Counted from the first letter of the stretch, positions 34,986-44,034 are shown. The stretch: DNA of 52,129 bases from AG-12 sp027319585 (GCA_027319585.1 DAHVMY010000008.1:1-52129), one strand, 5' to 3'. Program-made: numbers and translations. Notes: generated from the sequence alone by a model not told the origin.

Positions 34986-36718
34986 CGCTGGGCCATCAAC
35001 CAGGCGATCGCCGCCGCGGTCGTGAGCCAGAGCCACACCGGCCGCTCCGCGAGCTCGCGCTCGGCTAGCGCCAGCCCGGTTTCCGCCACCTGACGGGCGC
35101 GGCTCAGCGCCGACTGCACCCCCTGGAAGTCGAGCCGCCGAGCCCATCCGGGTGGGGCGACCCCGCCGACCAGTGCGGGTTCGGCGCTCGCACCGGCTAT
35201 CACCGGAAGGCCGGCGGCGTAGCGGAACGCCAGGACGGCCAGCAACAGGAGTCCCGCCAGCACCGCCAGATAGCCTTGGGGAAAGAGGATCCCCGGGAGC
35301 TGGAGCAACAGGGGGTCCGGTGCGGTCACCGGGACCGGCACGTTGGCGCCGGAGAACGCCAGGGCAGCGCCGAGCCCCGTCAGCACCCAGCCGCCGGCGA
35401 TCGCCCCGACCACCAAGAACCCGCCCGGAACGATGAGAAACCACAGGCGCCAGGAGGGGGGCGCCTGTGGGCGGCGAAGGCAGGCGGGGATGATCAGGCA
35501 GAGCAGGAACAGGCAGGCCGCATAACCCAAGGTTGGCATCAAGCCGGTGCCGCCACCGGATCGGAGACCCAGAGCCAGACCCAGCAGAGCAGCGGCAAAG
35601 CCCAGAGACAGGGGCGAGCCGGCCGCCATGACGCCGACCCAGAGGGCGGTGCCGACCGGGTGGGCGGATTCGGGACGCACCACTGTTGCAGGGCCGATGG
35701 CCCGGGGCAGGAAGCCGGCCAGCGCCTCCAGGAAGAGGGCGGCGGCGACGGCGAGCTCGACACCCGCCGGGGAGTCCAGGCCGAACCCCAGCAGCATCAG
35801 GCTGGCCGCGGCCGGCAGCAGTGCCGCGGACGCGGCGGCGGAGCGGTGCTCGCGCCAGACCAGGGCCGAGACCGCCAGCGCCAGCCCCAGTCCGAGGGCA
35901 TCCAGGATGGTGCCGAAGGAGGGGGCCGGCCAAGTCCCCCCACTGAGCTGGAGGTCGCGCAGCAGCACCACCAGCGCGGTGGGCACCGCCGCCACCACCA
36001 GCCAGTCGGCCACATCCAGCCCACGCTCTCCAGGGTGCTGGCCGGGCGCCCCCAGCAGCAGTGTCACCGAGCCCAGCCGCACCAGCGCCGGCAGGAGCAG
36101 GAGAGCCGCGAGGACGTAGTTGACGGAGCTGGTCGGGACGTCGCTGAACTGGACGGTGCCCGCGCTGTGGTAGAGAGCCACCGCCGCTCCCAGCCACACC
36201 AGAGCGACCGACTGGTCGGCCACACCCGCCCAGAGGATGCGATGGCTGGCACGTCGGGGCGAGCGAGCATAGCTGATCCCGATGCCGCCGGCCGCTGAGA
36301 GCTGCAGCCCCACGAACAGGCTGACCAGGTCCCCGGCCAGGGCGGCCATCACCGAGCCCAGGGCCGCCACGCCCAGCGCCGCGTACACCAGCGGGCGCCG
36401 GTCGGCGGCGGCAAAGCTGACCACCAACGCGGCCAGGAGCGCGACCGCGGCGATGCCAAGGCCCCCGATACCGAACTGAAGGGTCACCGGCAGCTCGGGG
36501 TCGATCCGCCACAGGGTCACAGCCACGGTCCCCGCGGGCTGCACCTGCACGACCATCGCGGCCACCACCGCCAGCGCCAGCAACAGCCCGATCCGGACAG
36601 ACCAGCCCGCCACCACTCCGGGGTTGGGAAACAGGGTCCTGGAGCTGGCCGCCGCCATGAAGGTGGCCGCCGCGAGCACCAGCAGCAGGGTGAGGGGCAG
36701 ATCAGTCAGGGACAGCAA
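34982..36718 (-). CDS. Degenerate proton-antiporter-family membrane protein (NuoL/HyfB-like)
   Basis: 578 residues with about fourteen hydrophobic stretches. GDLVSLFVGLQLSAAGGIGI aligns with the helix that in NuoL/M/N reads LxLFxxWELxSLxSYxLI; the essential Glu is Gln here. Then ILWAGVADQSVALVWLGAAV and GTVQFSDV match the next helix, and LPALVRLGSVTLLL stands where the conserved Lys usually is, with Arg. GSPLSLGF corresponds to GxPPLSGF. A TTG at 36718, 15 bp after valS, is the start. Homology is moderate; loss of the channel residues is visible, and what it does is unknown. Confidence 0.78.
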   Translation of the reverse strand: MLSLTDLPLTLLLVLAAATFMAAASSRTLFPNPGVVAGWSVRIGLLLALAVVAAMVVQVQPAGTVAVTLWRIDPELPVTLQFGIGGLGIAAVALLAALVVSFAAADRRPLVYAALGVAALGSVMAALAGDLVSLFVGLQLSAAGGIGISYARSPRRASHRILWAGVADQSVALVWLGAAVALYHSAGTVQFSDVPTSSVNYVLAALLLLPALVRLGSVTLLLGAPGQHPGERGLDVADWLVVAAVPTALVVLLRDLQLSGGTWPAPSFGTILDALGLGLALAVSALVWREHRSAAASAALLPAAASLMLLGFGLDSPAGVELAVAAALFLEALAGFLPRAIGPATVVRPESAHPVGTALWVGVMAAGSPLSLGFAAALLGLALGLRSGGGTGLMPTLGYAACLFLLCLIIPACLRRPQAPPSWRLWFLIVPGGFLVVGAIAGGWVLTGLGAALAFSGANVPVPVTAPDPLLLQLPGILFPQGYLAVLAGLLLLAVLAFRYAAGLPVIAGASAEPALVGGVAPPGWARRLDFQGVQSALSRARQVAETGLALAERELAERPVWLWLTTAAAIAWLMAQR

Positions 36719-36733
36719 GGCGCCGTCCCCGAC

Positions 36734-39358
36734 TCAGATTCCGAGCGAGCTGCGCAAGGCCGCCTCGCGGCGGGAAGCCTCTGCCAGCCGATCCCGTTCT
36801 CGCTGCACCACGGCCTCCGGAGCGTTGGTGGCGAAGGGTCCGCTGAGGTGCGCCTCCAGCCGCGCCCTGAGCTGCCCCAGCTGGTCCAGCTCGCGCTCCA
36901 TCCGCGTGCGGATCTGGGGGCTGGCAGAGGCGGCGCTGGAAGCGAGCCGGACCGTGGTCCCGCCCACCACCAGCGGAGCCACCCCATCCATCTCGTCGAC
37001 CCGGGAGTCGACCCACTCCACCGGCACCAGCAAGGGCAGGCATTGCCGGATGAGCTCCGCCAGCACCGGGTCCGCTGTGGAGGTGAGGCTGATCGGCACC
37101 CGCGGTGCCTGCCGGCCGAACCCGGCCCCTAGATCCTGCAGCCAGCTGCGCAGACCGCCGGTGAGTTGCTGGAACTCCGCCAGCACCGCCTCTGCCTGGG
37201 GATCCAGCCAGGCGGGAGATGCCACCGGCCACTGGGCCATGTCCAAAGTGGGGGGCATCTCCTCGAACTGCTCGGCCAGCGCGTCCGTGATGAACGGCAT
37301 GATGGGATGCAGCAGCTCAAGCATCGTGACCAAGGCCATGCGGGTCGTCCAGAGCGCGCTCCGGTCGTGGCTCTGGAGCCGCGGCTTGGCCAGCTCCAGG
37401 TACCAGTCGGCGAGCTCCCTCCACGCGAAGGCGTAAATCGCCTCGATGGCGGTGCCCAGTTCGAACTCCGTCATCGCCGTCGTGACGACCTCGACCAGGT
37501 GGGCTAGTCGCGAGAGGATCCAGCGGTCGACGATGGTGACCTCTGAGGCCTCGGGTTGAGAGCCCCAGGGAATTCGGCCCTCCCCACTCGGGAAGTGGAT
37601 CAGGTGGAGCAGACGGACCATGTTCCAGAGCTTGTTGGCGAACTTGGCGAAGCCATCCAGCCGCGACTCGTCGAACTTGGAGTCCTGGGTTCCCATGGCC
37701 ACCGTGGCGCCCCACCCCCGGAGCGCATCGGCGCCGTAGCGGTCCACCATCTCGAGCGGATCGACCACGTTCCCCTTGGACTTCGACTGGCGGGCCCCGT
37801 CCGCGCCCAGGATGATCGCGTGGAGGATGACGTCGCGGAAGGGGATCTCACCCGTGAAGCGCAGGCCCATCATCACCATGCGCGCGACCCAGAAAAAAAT
37901 GATATCGAAACCGGTGACCAGGACGCTGGTGGGATAGAATTCCTGCAATTCCGGGGTCCTTGCGGGCCAGCCCAGGGTGGTGAAGGGCCAGAGGGCGGAA
38001 CTGAACCAGGTGTCGAGCACATCGGGGTCGGCGGTGAGAACCCGGCTCCCGCACTCGGGGCAGGACTCCGGCTCCTCGATCCAGGCGAAGGTGTGTCCCC
38101 GGTCGCAGGTGGAGACCGGGATCCGATGCCCGAGCCAGATCTGGCGGCTGATGCACCAATCCCTGAGGCCGCGCATCCACTCCAGGTATTGGCGGCGGAA
38201 GTGGGGCGGGTGCAGCGTCAGCTGATCCTCCTCCACCACCGCGATCGCGGGGCCCGCGAGCTCGGCGACCCGCACCCACCACTGCGGGGTGATGAGGGGC
38301 TCGATCACCGCGCCGCAGCGGTCGCAGTGACCTACCTGGTGGACCAGCGGTTGCTCCCGCTCCAGTGCCCCGCTGCGCCTCAGCAGGTCAGCCGCCACCT
38401 GGCGGGCGTCCTCCACGGCGAGCCCGTCGAGGGCGGGCAGCTCGGGCACCATCATGATGCCGTCCAGGGAGATGACGGTGAGAGTGGGGAGGTGGTGCCG
38501 CAACCCGACCTCAAAGTCCTCGGGGCTATGGCCGGGGGTGATCTTGAGCGCCCCGGTGCCCAAGTCGGGGTCCACCGCCTCATCCTCGATCACCGGAACG
38601 GCCCGGCCCGTCAGGGGCTCGATCACCGACTGCCCCACCAGCCCCGCGTAACGGGGGTCGCCCGGCGCCACCGCCACCGCCACATCGGCCACGATCGTCT
38701 CCGGGCGGGTGGTGGCGATCACCAGCCCGCCGCCCCCGTCGGGGCTGCGGTAGCGCACGAAGTAGAAGGTGTCGTGGTGCTCGCGGTACTCCACCTCCTC
38801 GTCGGAGATGGCGCTGTGGCAGCGCGGGCACCAGTTGACGATGCGGGGGCCACGATAGATCAGGCCCTGGTCGAAGAGCTCCTTGAAGGCGGTGCGGATG
38901 ACGCGGACGTAGGCGTCATCGAGGGTGAAGCGCTCCCGGCTCCAATCACAGCTGGCCCCCATCCGACGCAGCTGTTCGACGATCCGTCCCTGATAGGTGC
39001 GATACCAGGCGTCCACGCGCTCGTTGAACGCCTGCCTCCCCAGCTGCTCCTTGGTGGTCCCCTCCTGGGCGAGCTGGCGCTCGATCACATTCTGAGTGGC
39101 AATCGCGGCATGGTCGGTCCCCGGCACCCAGCAGACCTCATAACCCAGCATCCGGTGGAACCGGCTCAGCGAGTCCTGGATGACCGCGTTGAGCGCATGC
39201 CCCATGTGAAGCGCCCCGGTGATGTTGGGCGGAGGCAGAGCTATGGAGAACGAGGGGCGCGGACTGTCGACGTCGGCCTCACCCAGGTGCAGCTCTTCCC
39301 AGCGACCCCGCCAGATAGCCTCGGTCGCAGCCGGATCGAATGACCCCTTCACCAGCAC
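36734..39358 (-). CDS. valS: Valyl-tRNA synthetase
   Basis: 874 residues. HIGH-type motif PPPNITGALHMGHAL near residue 42-56; KMSKS-type motif as KSKGNVVDP; editing CP1 domain with EVEYREHHDTFYFVRY and TTRPETIVADVAVAV; and a zinc-ribbon-like CPECGSRV. A C-terminal coiled coil (LDQLGQLRARLEAHL) is present. It is full-length for the family. GTG 39358 lies 10 bp after metE. It is followed by the membrane-protein cluster where many relatives have folC. Confidence 0.97.
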   Translation of the reverse strand: MLVKGSFDPAATEAIWRGRWEELHLGEADVDSPRPSFSIALPPPNITGALHMGHALNAVIQDSLSRFHRMLGYEVCWVPGTDHAAIATQNVIERQLAQEGTTKEQLGRQAFNERVDAWYRTYQGRIVEQLRRMGASCDWSRERFTLDDAYVRVIRTAFKELFDQGLIYRGPRIVNWCPRCHSAISDEEVEYREHHDTFYFVRYRSPDGGGGLVIATTRPETIVADVAVAVAPGDPRYAGLVGQSVIEPLTGRAVPVIEDEAVDPDLGTGALKITPGHSPEDFEVGLRHHLPTLTVISLDGIMMVPELPALDGLAVEDARQVAADLLRRSGALEREQPLVHQVGHCDRCGAVIEPLITPQWWVRVAELAGPAIAVVEEDQLTLHPPHFRRQYLEWMRGLRDWCISRQIWLGHRIPVSTCDRGHTFAWIEEPESCPECGSRVLTADPDVLDTWFSSALWPFTTLGWPARTPELQEFYPTSVLVTGFDIIFFWVARMVMMGLRFTGEIPFRDVILHAIILGADGARQSKSKGNVVDPLEMVDRYGADALRGWGATVAMGTQDSKFDESRLDGFAKFANKLWNMVRLLHLIHFPSGEGRIPWGSQPEASEVTIVDRWILSRLAHLVEVVTTAMTEFELGTAIEAIYAFAWRELADWYLELAKPRLQSHDRSALWTTRMALVTMLELLHPIMPFITDALAEQFEEMPPTLDMAQWPVASPAWLDPQAEAVLAEFQQLTGGLRSWLQDLGAGFGRQAPRVPISLTSTADPVLAELIRQCLPLLVPVEWVDSRVDEMDGVAPLVVGGTTVRLASSAASASPQIRTRMERELDQLGQLRARLEAHLSGPFATNAPEAVVQRERDRLAEASRREAALRSSLGI

Positions 39359-39367
39359 GCCATCTTG

Positions 39368-41698
39368 TCAGCCCGAGGTGACCGGGACGGCCCCCAGCTC
39401 ACCCGCCACCTGCCGCGCAGCTGCCACCAGGTGCCGGAGCGCTGGGTCGACCTCGCGCCAATGCCTGGTCTTGAGGCCACAGTCGGGGTTGGCCCACAGG
39501 CGCTCCGCGGGGATGACCGCGGCCGCCGCCCGCAACCGTTCCGCGATCTCGTCGGTGGTGGGGACCACCGGCGAGTGGATGTCATAGAGCCCGGGACCGA
39601 CCTCACTGGGGTATCCGATCGCAGCGAAGGCGGAGAGCAGTTCCATGCCGGAGCGGGCCGCCTCGATGTAAAGCGCGTCCGCCCCCAGCTCGGCGATGGA
39701 CTCGATGATGTCGCCGAACTCCGAATAGCACATATGGGTGTGGATCAGGGTCCGCTCGCCGGCGCCCGCCGCGGTGAGCCGGAAGCTGTCGATCGCCCAG
39801 CGCCAGTAGGCGGGCTGGTCCGCCCGCCTGAGCGGCATCGCCTCCCGAAGGGCGGGCTCGTCGATCTGAATGATGCGGATCCCGGCGCGCTCTAGGTCAC
39901 TGACCTCGTCGCGCAGCGCCAGGGCGATCTGCAGGCTGGTCTGACCGCGGGGCACGTCCTCGCGCGGGAAGGACCACTGCAGGATCGTCACCGGACCGGT
40001 GAGCATCCCCTTGACCGGCTTGGCCGTGAGGCTCTGAGCGAAGGTCGACCACCCCACTGTCATCGGGCGGTCGCGGGAGACGTCTCCGAATATGACGGGT
40101 GGCTTGGCGCAGCGCGAACCGTAGGATTGCACCCAGCCGCCCTGGGAGGTGGCGATCCCGCGCAACTGCTCGGCGAAGTACTCCACCATGTCATTGCGCT
40201 CCGGTTCGCCATGGACCAGAACGTCCAGCCCGACCTCCTCCTGAAAGGAGATCACGCGCCGGACCTCGTCGCGAATCAGACCGACGTACTCCTCCTCCCC
40301 GATCTCCGCACGGCGCAGCTTGGCCCTGGCCTGGCGCAGCTCGGCCCGCTGCGGGAAGGACCCGATGCTGGTGGTCGGCAGCAGCGGCAGCCCCAGCTCG
40401 GAACGGGCCCGCCGACGGCGCTCGGTGGGGTCTCCGGGACGGCTCAGATCCGCGGGGGTGACCCCGGCCAGGCGCTGCTGGACCGCGGAGTCGTGCCGCA
40501 GCGTCGAGGAGGTGCGGGACCTGGCCACCTCTCGCAGTCGGCTGAGCTCCCGGGCCGCCACGGCCCCGTTTCCATCGGCCAGCGCGGCGACCTCCCGCAG
40601 CTTCTCGTTGGCAAAGGCGAGCCAGGTGAGCAGCTCCGGCTCCAGCCGGTCCTCGCCGCGGAGGCTCACCGGCACGTGCATGAGCGAGCAGGACGGCGCG
40701 ACCATGACCCGCTCGCTCCCCAGCTTGGACACCGCCAGCTCGATCATGCGCAGGGCGGGATCCGGATCGAGGGTCCAAACGTTGCGTCCGTCCACCACCC
40801 CCAGCGACAGCGAGATCGCGTCGGGTGCCAGCGCCAACGCGGGCTCGAGGTCGGCTGACCCCCTCACCAGGTCCAGATGGAGGGCATCGATGGGAAGCAT
40901 CAGCGCCGCCTGCAGGTTCGCACCCAGGCCGGCGAAGTAGGAGGCGACCAGCATCCTGAGGTCGGGGACGTGGCTGCGCAGGTACGAATACGCATCCTCG
41001 ACCGCCTCCAGCACCTCCACCGGCGCGTCCTGGGCCAGGCATGGCTCATCCAGTTGCACCCAGTGCGCCCCCGCCGCCCGCAGCCGGCCGAGCAAGTCCG
41101 CGTAGACCGGGAGCAGCTGGTCGAGAAGCAACAGGGTCGACAGGCCGGGCGTGGTCCCCTTGGCCAGCCTCAGGTAGCTGACCGGCCCCAGCAGGACCGG
41201 TCTGGTCTCCATACCCAAAGCGAGGGCCTCCTGGAACTCCTCCACCGGCTTGAGGGAAGCCAGAGAGAACTCCTGGCGCGGCCCCAGCTCAGGCACCAGA
41301 TAGTGATAGTTGGTGTCGAACCACTTGGTCATCTCCAGCGCCGCGAGCTCACGGCCGCCGACGCTGGCTCCCCGGGCCATCGCGAACATGAGGTCCAGGG
41401 GATCACCGCCGCGCAGCGCCTCGAAGCGCTCGGGAACCACCCCCAGGGTCAGCGAGAGATCCAGCACGTGGTCGTAGAGCGAGAAGTCGTTGCTGGGGAT
41501 GTGGTCGATGCCGGCGGAGCGCTGCTCCTGCCAACGGTCCGCCCGCAGGGCCCGGGCACGCTCGACCAGCTCCTCGCGGCCAAGCTTGCCGGACCAGTAC
41601 CCCTCCAGCATCCACTTGAGCTCCCGGCTTCGGCCGATGCGCGGGTAGCCGAGGTTGGCGGAGACGATTTGAGTCGAAGGTGTGGAAGACATGGTCAA
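39368..41698 (-). CDS. metE: Cobalamin-independent methionine synthase
   Basis: 776 residues. It transfers a methyl group from 5-methyltetrahydrofolate polyglutamate to homocysteine. The C-terminal zinc site is complete: HTHMCYSEFGD (His, Cys), a Glu in YIEAARSGMEL and a Cys in NPDCGLKTR. The N-terminal half has ANLGYPRIGRSRELKWMLE. TTG 41698 has AGGA 7 nt upstream and is preferred over ATG 41692. It lies between clpX and valS, and I see no SAM or cobalamin riboswitch in the short leader. Confidence 0.97.
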   Translation of the reverse strand: MTMSSTPSTQIVSANLGYPRIGRSRELKWMLEGYWSGKLGREELVERARALRADRWQEQRSAGIDHIPSNDFSLYDHVLDLSLTLGVVPERFEALRGGDPLDLMFAMARGASVGGRELAALEMTKWFDTNYHYLVPELGPRQEFSLASLKPVEEFQEALALGMETRPVLLGPVSYLRLAKGTTPGLSTLLLLDQLLPVYADLLGRLRAAGAHWVQLDEPCLAQDAPVEVLEAVEDAYSYLRSHVPDLRMLVASYFAGLGANLQAALMLPIDALHLDLVRGSADLEPALALAPDAISLSLGVVDGRNVWTLDPDPALRMIELAVSKLGSERVMVAPSCSLMHVPVSLRGEDRLEPELLTWLAFANEKLREVAALADGNGAVAARELSRLREVARSRTSSTLRHDSAVQQRLAGVTPADLSRPGDPTERRRRARSELGLPLLPTTSIGSFPQRAELRQARAKLRRAEIGEEEYVGLIRDEVRRVISFQEEVGLDVLVHGEPERNDMVEYFAEQLRGIATSQGGWVQSYGSRCAKPPVIFGDVSRDRPMTVGWSTFAQSLTAKPVKGMLTGPVTILQWSFPREDVPRGQTSLQIALALRDEVSDLERAGIRIIQIDEPALREAMPLRRADQPAYWRWAIDSFRLTAAGAGERTLIHTHMCYSEFGDIIESIAELGADALYIEAARSGMELLSAFAAIGYPSEVGPGLYDIHSPVVPTTDEIAERLRAAAAVIPAERLWANPDCGLKTRHWREVDPALRHLVAAARQVAGELGAVPVTSG

Positions 41699-41768
41699 GT
41701 GATGATCCTGAAAGCGACCTGTGGGCGCCCCGACGAGGGCTCCACGAATCGTGCTGGCTGAGCCTTCC

Positions 41769-41791
41769 AGTCTACCGACCGACGCGGTCGG
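41769..41791 (-). promoter_or_regulatory. Candidate metE promoter with palindrome in its spacer
   Basis: On the minus strand TAGACT (41774-41769) is a -10-like box 71 nt before metE. Directly before it the inverted repeat CCGACC-gcgtc-GGTCGG (41791-41775) fills the 17 bp where a -35/-10 spacer would be. No -35 consensus is present. The repeat could be an operator, or a weak terminator behind clpX. Confidence 0.3.
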
Positions 41792-41812
41792 CGAGGAATC
41801 ACCGGGTCGAGA

Positions 41813-43072
41813 TCAGGCGCTGACAGCCTGCGGCTCGTCCTCGGGGAAGAGCTCCGGCTCGGTCGACTCCAGGATCGACTTCTCGGTGATCACACAGCGC
41901 TTGATCTCCGGATGCGAGGGCACCTCGAACATGCTGCTCAGCAGCACCGACTCCAGAATGCTCTTGAGGCCGCGCGCTCCGGTGCCCAGAGCCAACGCCT
42001 GGCTGGCGATGGCGCGCAGGGCCGCCTCCTCGAACACCAGCTCGACGTCGTCGAGGGCGAAGAACTTCTGGTACTGCTTGACGAAGGCGTTCTTGGGCTC
42101 GGTGAGGATCCGGGTGATGTCGTCCTCATCCAAGCTCTGCAGCGCCACCACGATGGGCAGCCGCCCCACGAATTCCGGAATCAGTCCGTAGCGGAGCAGA
42201 TCCTGGGCCTGGAGCTGCTGCAGGATCTGGGTGCTCTCCTTGGTCCGCTTGCCGCCCGGGTCACTGCTGAAGCCGATGGTGCGGTGGCCGACCCGCTGCT
42301 CGATCAACCGCTCCAAACCCTCGAACGCGCCCCCACAGATGAACAGGATGTTGCCGGTGTTGATCTGGATGAAGTCCTGGTGAGGGTGCTTGCGTCCGCC
42401 CTGCGGGGGCACGTTGGCGATGGTGCCCTCCAGGATCTTCAGCAGCGCCTGCTGCACCCCTTCCCCGGAGACGTCCCGGGTGATCGAGGGGTTGTCGGAC
42501 TTGCGGGTGATCTTGTCGATCTCGTCGATGTAGATGATCCCCCGCTCCGCCCTGGCGATATCGAAGTCGGCTGCCTGGATGAGCCGGAGCAGGATGTTCT
42601 CGACGTCCTCGCCCACGTAGCCCGCCTCGGTGAGCGAGGTAGCGTCGGCGATCGAGAAGGGGACGTCCAGGATCTTGGCCAGGGTCTGCGCCAGCAGGGT
42701 CTTGCCGCAGCCGGTCGGACCCACCAGCAATACGTTGGACTTCTGCAACTCGACGTCGCTGGTCTCGCGGGCGTTGTTGATGCGCTTGTAGTGGTTGTAG
42801 ACCGCCACCGCGAGCACCTTCTTGGCCTGGTCCTGACCGACCACGTACTGATTCAGCGAATCCCAGATGGCCTGCGGGCTGGGCACCGCGTTGGTGCGCG
42901 GACGGCGCGCCGCCGGGCCCTTGTTCTCCTCCTCCAGCACCTCTTGGCAGAGCTCGATGCACTGGTCGCAGATGTATACCCCGGGCCCGGCGATGAGCTT
43001 GCGGACCTGCTCCTGGCCCTTGTTGCAGAAGGAGCACCGGGTGTGGCGGCGGCGGTCCGTCGAGTCGGTCAC
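41813..43072 (-). CDS. clpX: ATP-dependent Clp protease, ATP-binding subunit ClpX
   Basis: 419 residues. The C4 zinc finger is CSFCNKGQ followed by CDQCIELC. Walker A GPTGCGKT, pore loop GYVGED, Walker B IIYIDEID and the ClpP-docking loop IGF (in RTIGFSS) are intact. It unfolds tagged substrates into ClpP. GTG 43072 overlaps the stop of the small zinc protein gene upstream (GTGA). The longer frame upstream is out of register with the real gene there. The operon is tig-clpP-small protein-clpX. Confidence 0.97.
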   Translation of the reverse strand: MTDSTDRRRHTRCSFCNKGQEQVRKLIAGPGVYICDQCIELCQEVLEEENKGPAARRPRTNAVPSPQAIWDSLNQYVVGQDQAKKVLAVAVYNHYKRINNARETSDVELQKSNVLLVGPTGCGKTLLAQTLAKILDVPFSIADATSLTEAGYVGEDVENILLRLIQAADFDIARAERGIIYIDEIDKITRKSDNPSITRDVSGEGVQQALLKILEGTIANVPPQGGRKHPHQDFIQINTGNILFICGGAFEGLERLIEQRVGHRTIGFSSDPGGKRTKESTQILQQLQAQDLLRYGLIPEFVGRLPIVVALQSLDEDDITRILTEPKNAFVKQYQKFFALDDVELVFEEAALRAIASQALALGTGARGLKSILESVLLSSMFEVPSHPEIKRCVITEKSILESTEPELFPEDEPQAVSA

Positions 43073-43299
43073 GCGGCGTCTCCCCCACCCTGCGGATGAA
43101 TGCGGCGCGCGGCTTCCCCGACGCAACGGCTGCAGATGGAGACCTGGCGGCCCTCCCGGCTCGACTCCACGGCGACCGCCAGCGCCAGCCGGCCGCAGAA
43201 ATCACACCGCGACCCCACCCGGCGGACCAGCCGCATCACCCCGCGGCGGTCGCGACCGCCCCGGGCCGGGCGCCGCCCGAGGTCCTTCAGGTCTCCCAT
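43069..43299 (-). CDS. Small C4 zinc-finger protein between clpP and clpX
   Basis: 76 residues. A basic N-terminus precedes CDFCGR and CSRCVG, spaced 25 residues apart, so four Cys could bind one zinc as in the N-terminal domain of ClpX, whose CSFC...CDQC pattern it echoes. No other domain is visible. ATG 43299 has a GGAG 3 nt upstream; the gene starts 13 bp after clpP and its stop overlaps the clpX start. Coding is supported by position and motif. Function is unknown; a substrate adaptor or an inert duplicate are both possible. Confidence 0.75.
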   Translation of the reverse strand: MGDLKDLGRRPARGGRDRRGVMRLVRRVGSRCDFCGRLALAVAVESSREGRQVSICSRCVGEAARRIHPQGGGDAA

Positions 43300-43311
43300 C
43301 TCCGGTGCTCC

Positions 43312-43971
43312 TCAGTGTCCCGCCGGGGCCGCCTCGGCCGCCTTCTCCGGCAGCGCCTGCGGCTTGCCGTTGGCACTCTCGCCCGCCGGGTGCTCCTTGG
43401 TCAGGATGTGATCGATCAGCCCGTACTCCAGCGCCTCCTCCGGCGACATGTAGAAGTCCCGGTCGGAGTCGCGGGTGATCTGCTCCACCGGCTTGCCGGT
43501 GTGATGCGCCAGGATCTGGTCGATGGTGCGGCGGAGCCGCAGGATCTCCTGGGCCTGGATCTGAATGTCCGACGCCTGCCCCTGGAAGCCGCCACTCGGC
43601 TGGTGCATCATGATCCTGGTGTTGGGCAGGCTGAAACGCTGCCCGGCCTCGCCGCCCGCCAGCAGGATGCATCCGAAGGAGGCGGCAAGCCCCATGCAGA
43701 AGGTGCTGACCTTGGGCTTGACGTACTGCATGGTGTCGTAGATGGCCAGCCCCGCCGAGACCGACCCGCCGGGGCTGTTGATGTACAGGCTGATGTCGCG
43801 CTCGGGGTCCTCGCTCTCCAGGTAGAGCAGCTGGGCCATGACCAGGTTGGCGATCTGGTCGTCGATGGCGGTACCGATGAAGATGATCCGGTCCTTCAAC
43901 AGCCGGGAGTAGATGTCAAAGGCTCGCTCGCCCCTGGTGGTGGTCTCAACGACCATCGGAATGAGGGCCAT
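43312..43971 (-). CDS. clpP: ATP-dependent Clp protease proteolytic subunit
   Basis: 219 residues. Catalytic triad Ser98 (GLAASFGCILL), His123 (MMHQPSGG) and Asp172 (DRDFYMSPEEA) is intact. The N-terminal MALIPMVVETTTRGERAFDI is typical, as is YINSPGGSV. The C-terminal 25 residues are polar and Ala/Glu-rich, as in many. The ATG has AGGAGGAGACC immediately upstream. A 17-bp palindrome lies in its 5' region. Confidence 0.97.
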   Translation of the reverse strand: MALIPMVVETTTRGERAFDIYSRLLKDRIIFIGTAIDDQIANLVMAQLLYLESEDPERDISLYINSPGGSVSAGLAIYDTMQYVKPKVSTFCMGLAASFGCILLAGGEAGQRFSLPNTRIMMHQPSGGFQGQASDIQIQAQEILRLRRTIDQILAHHTGKPVEQITRDSDRDFYMSPEEALEYGLIDHILTKEHPAGESANGKPQALPEKAAEAAPAGH

Positions 43972-44004
43972 GGTCTCCTCCTGGAATCAGCCCGAACTCA
44001 TCAA

Positions 44005-44034
44005 GAGGTCACGGTGACCTCCGAGGCGAGTATA
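44005..44034 (-). promoter_or_regulatory. clpP upstream -10 box and 17-bp palindrome
   Basis: On the minus strand TATACT (44034-44029) is followed after 7 bp by the perfect palindrome GAGGTCAC-C-GTGACCTC (44021-44005), so the palindrome would cover +1 to +17 of the transcript. It ends 34 nt before the clpP ATG. It is not CIRCE- or ClgR-like. A TTGATT lies 13 bp above the -10, too close for a standard -35. Confidence 0.5.

Noticed and set aside
34377..36512. 711-codon frame over the HyfE-like gene
   Set aside because: All but the last 202 codons are an alternate frame of the NuoL-like gene.
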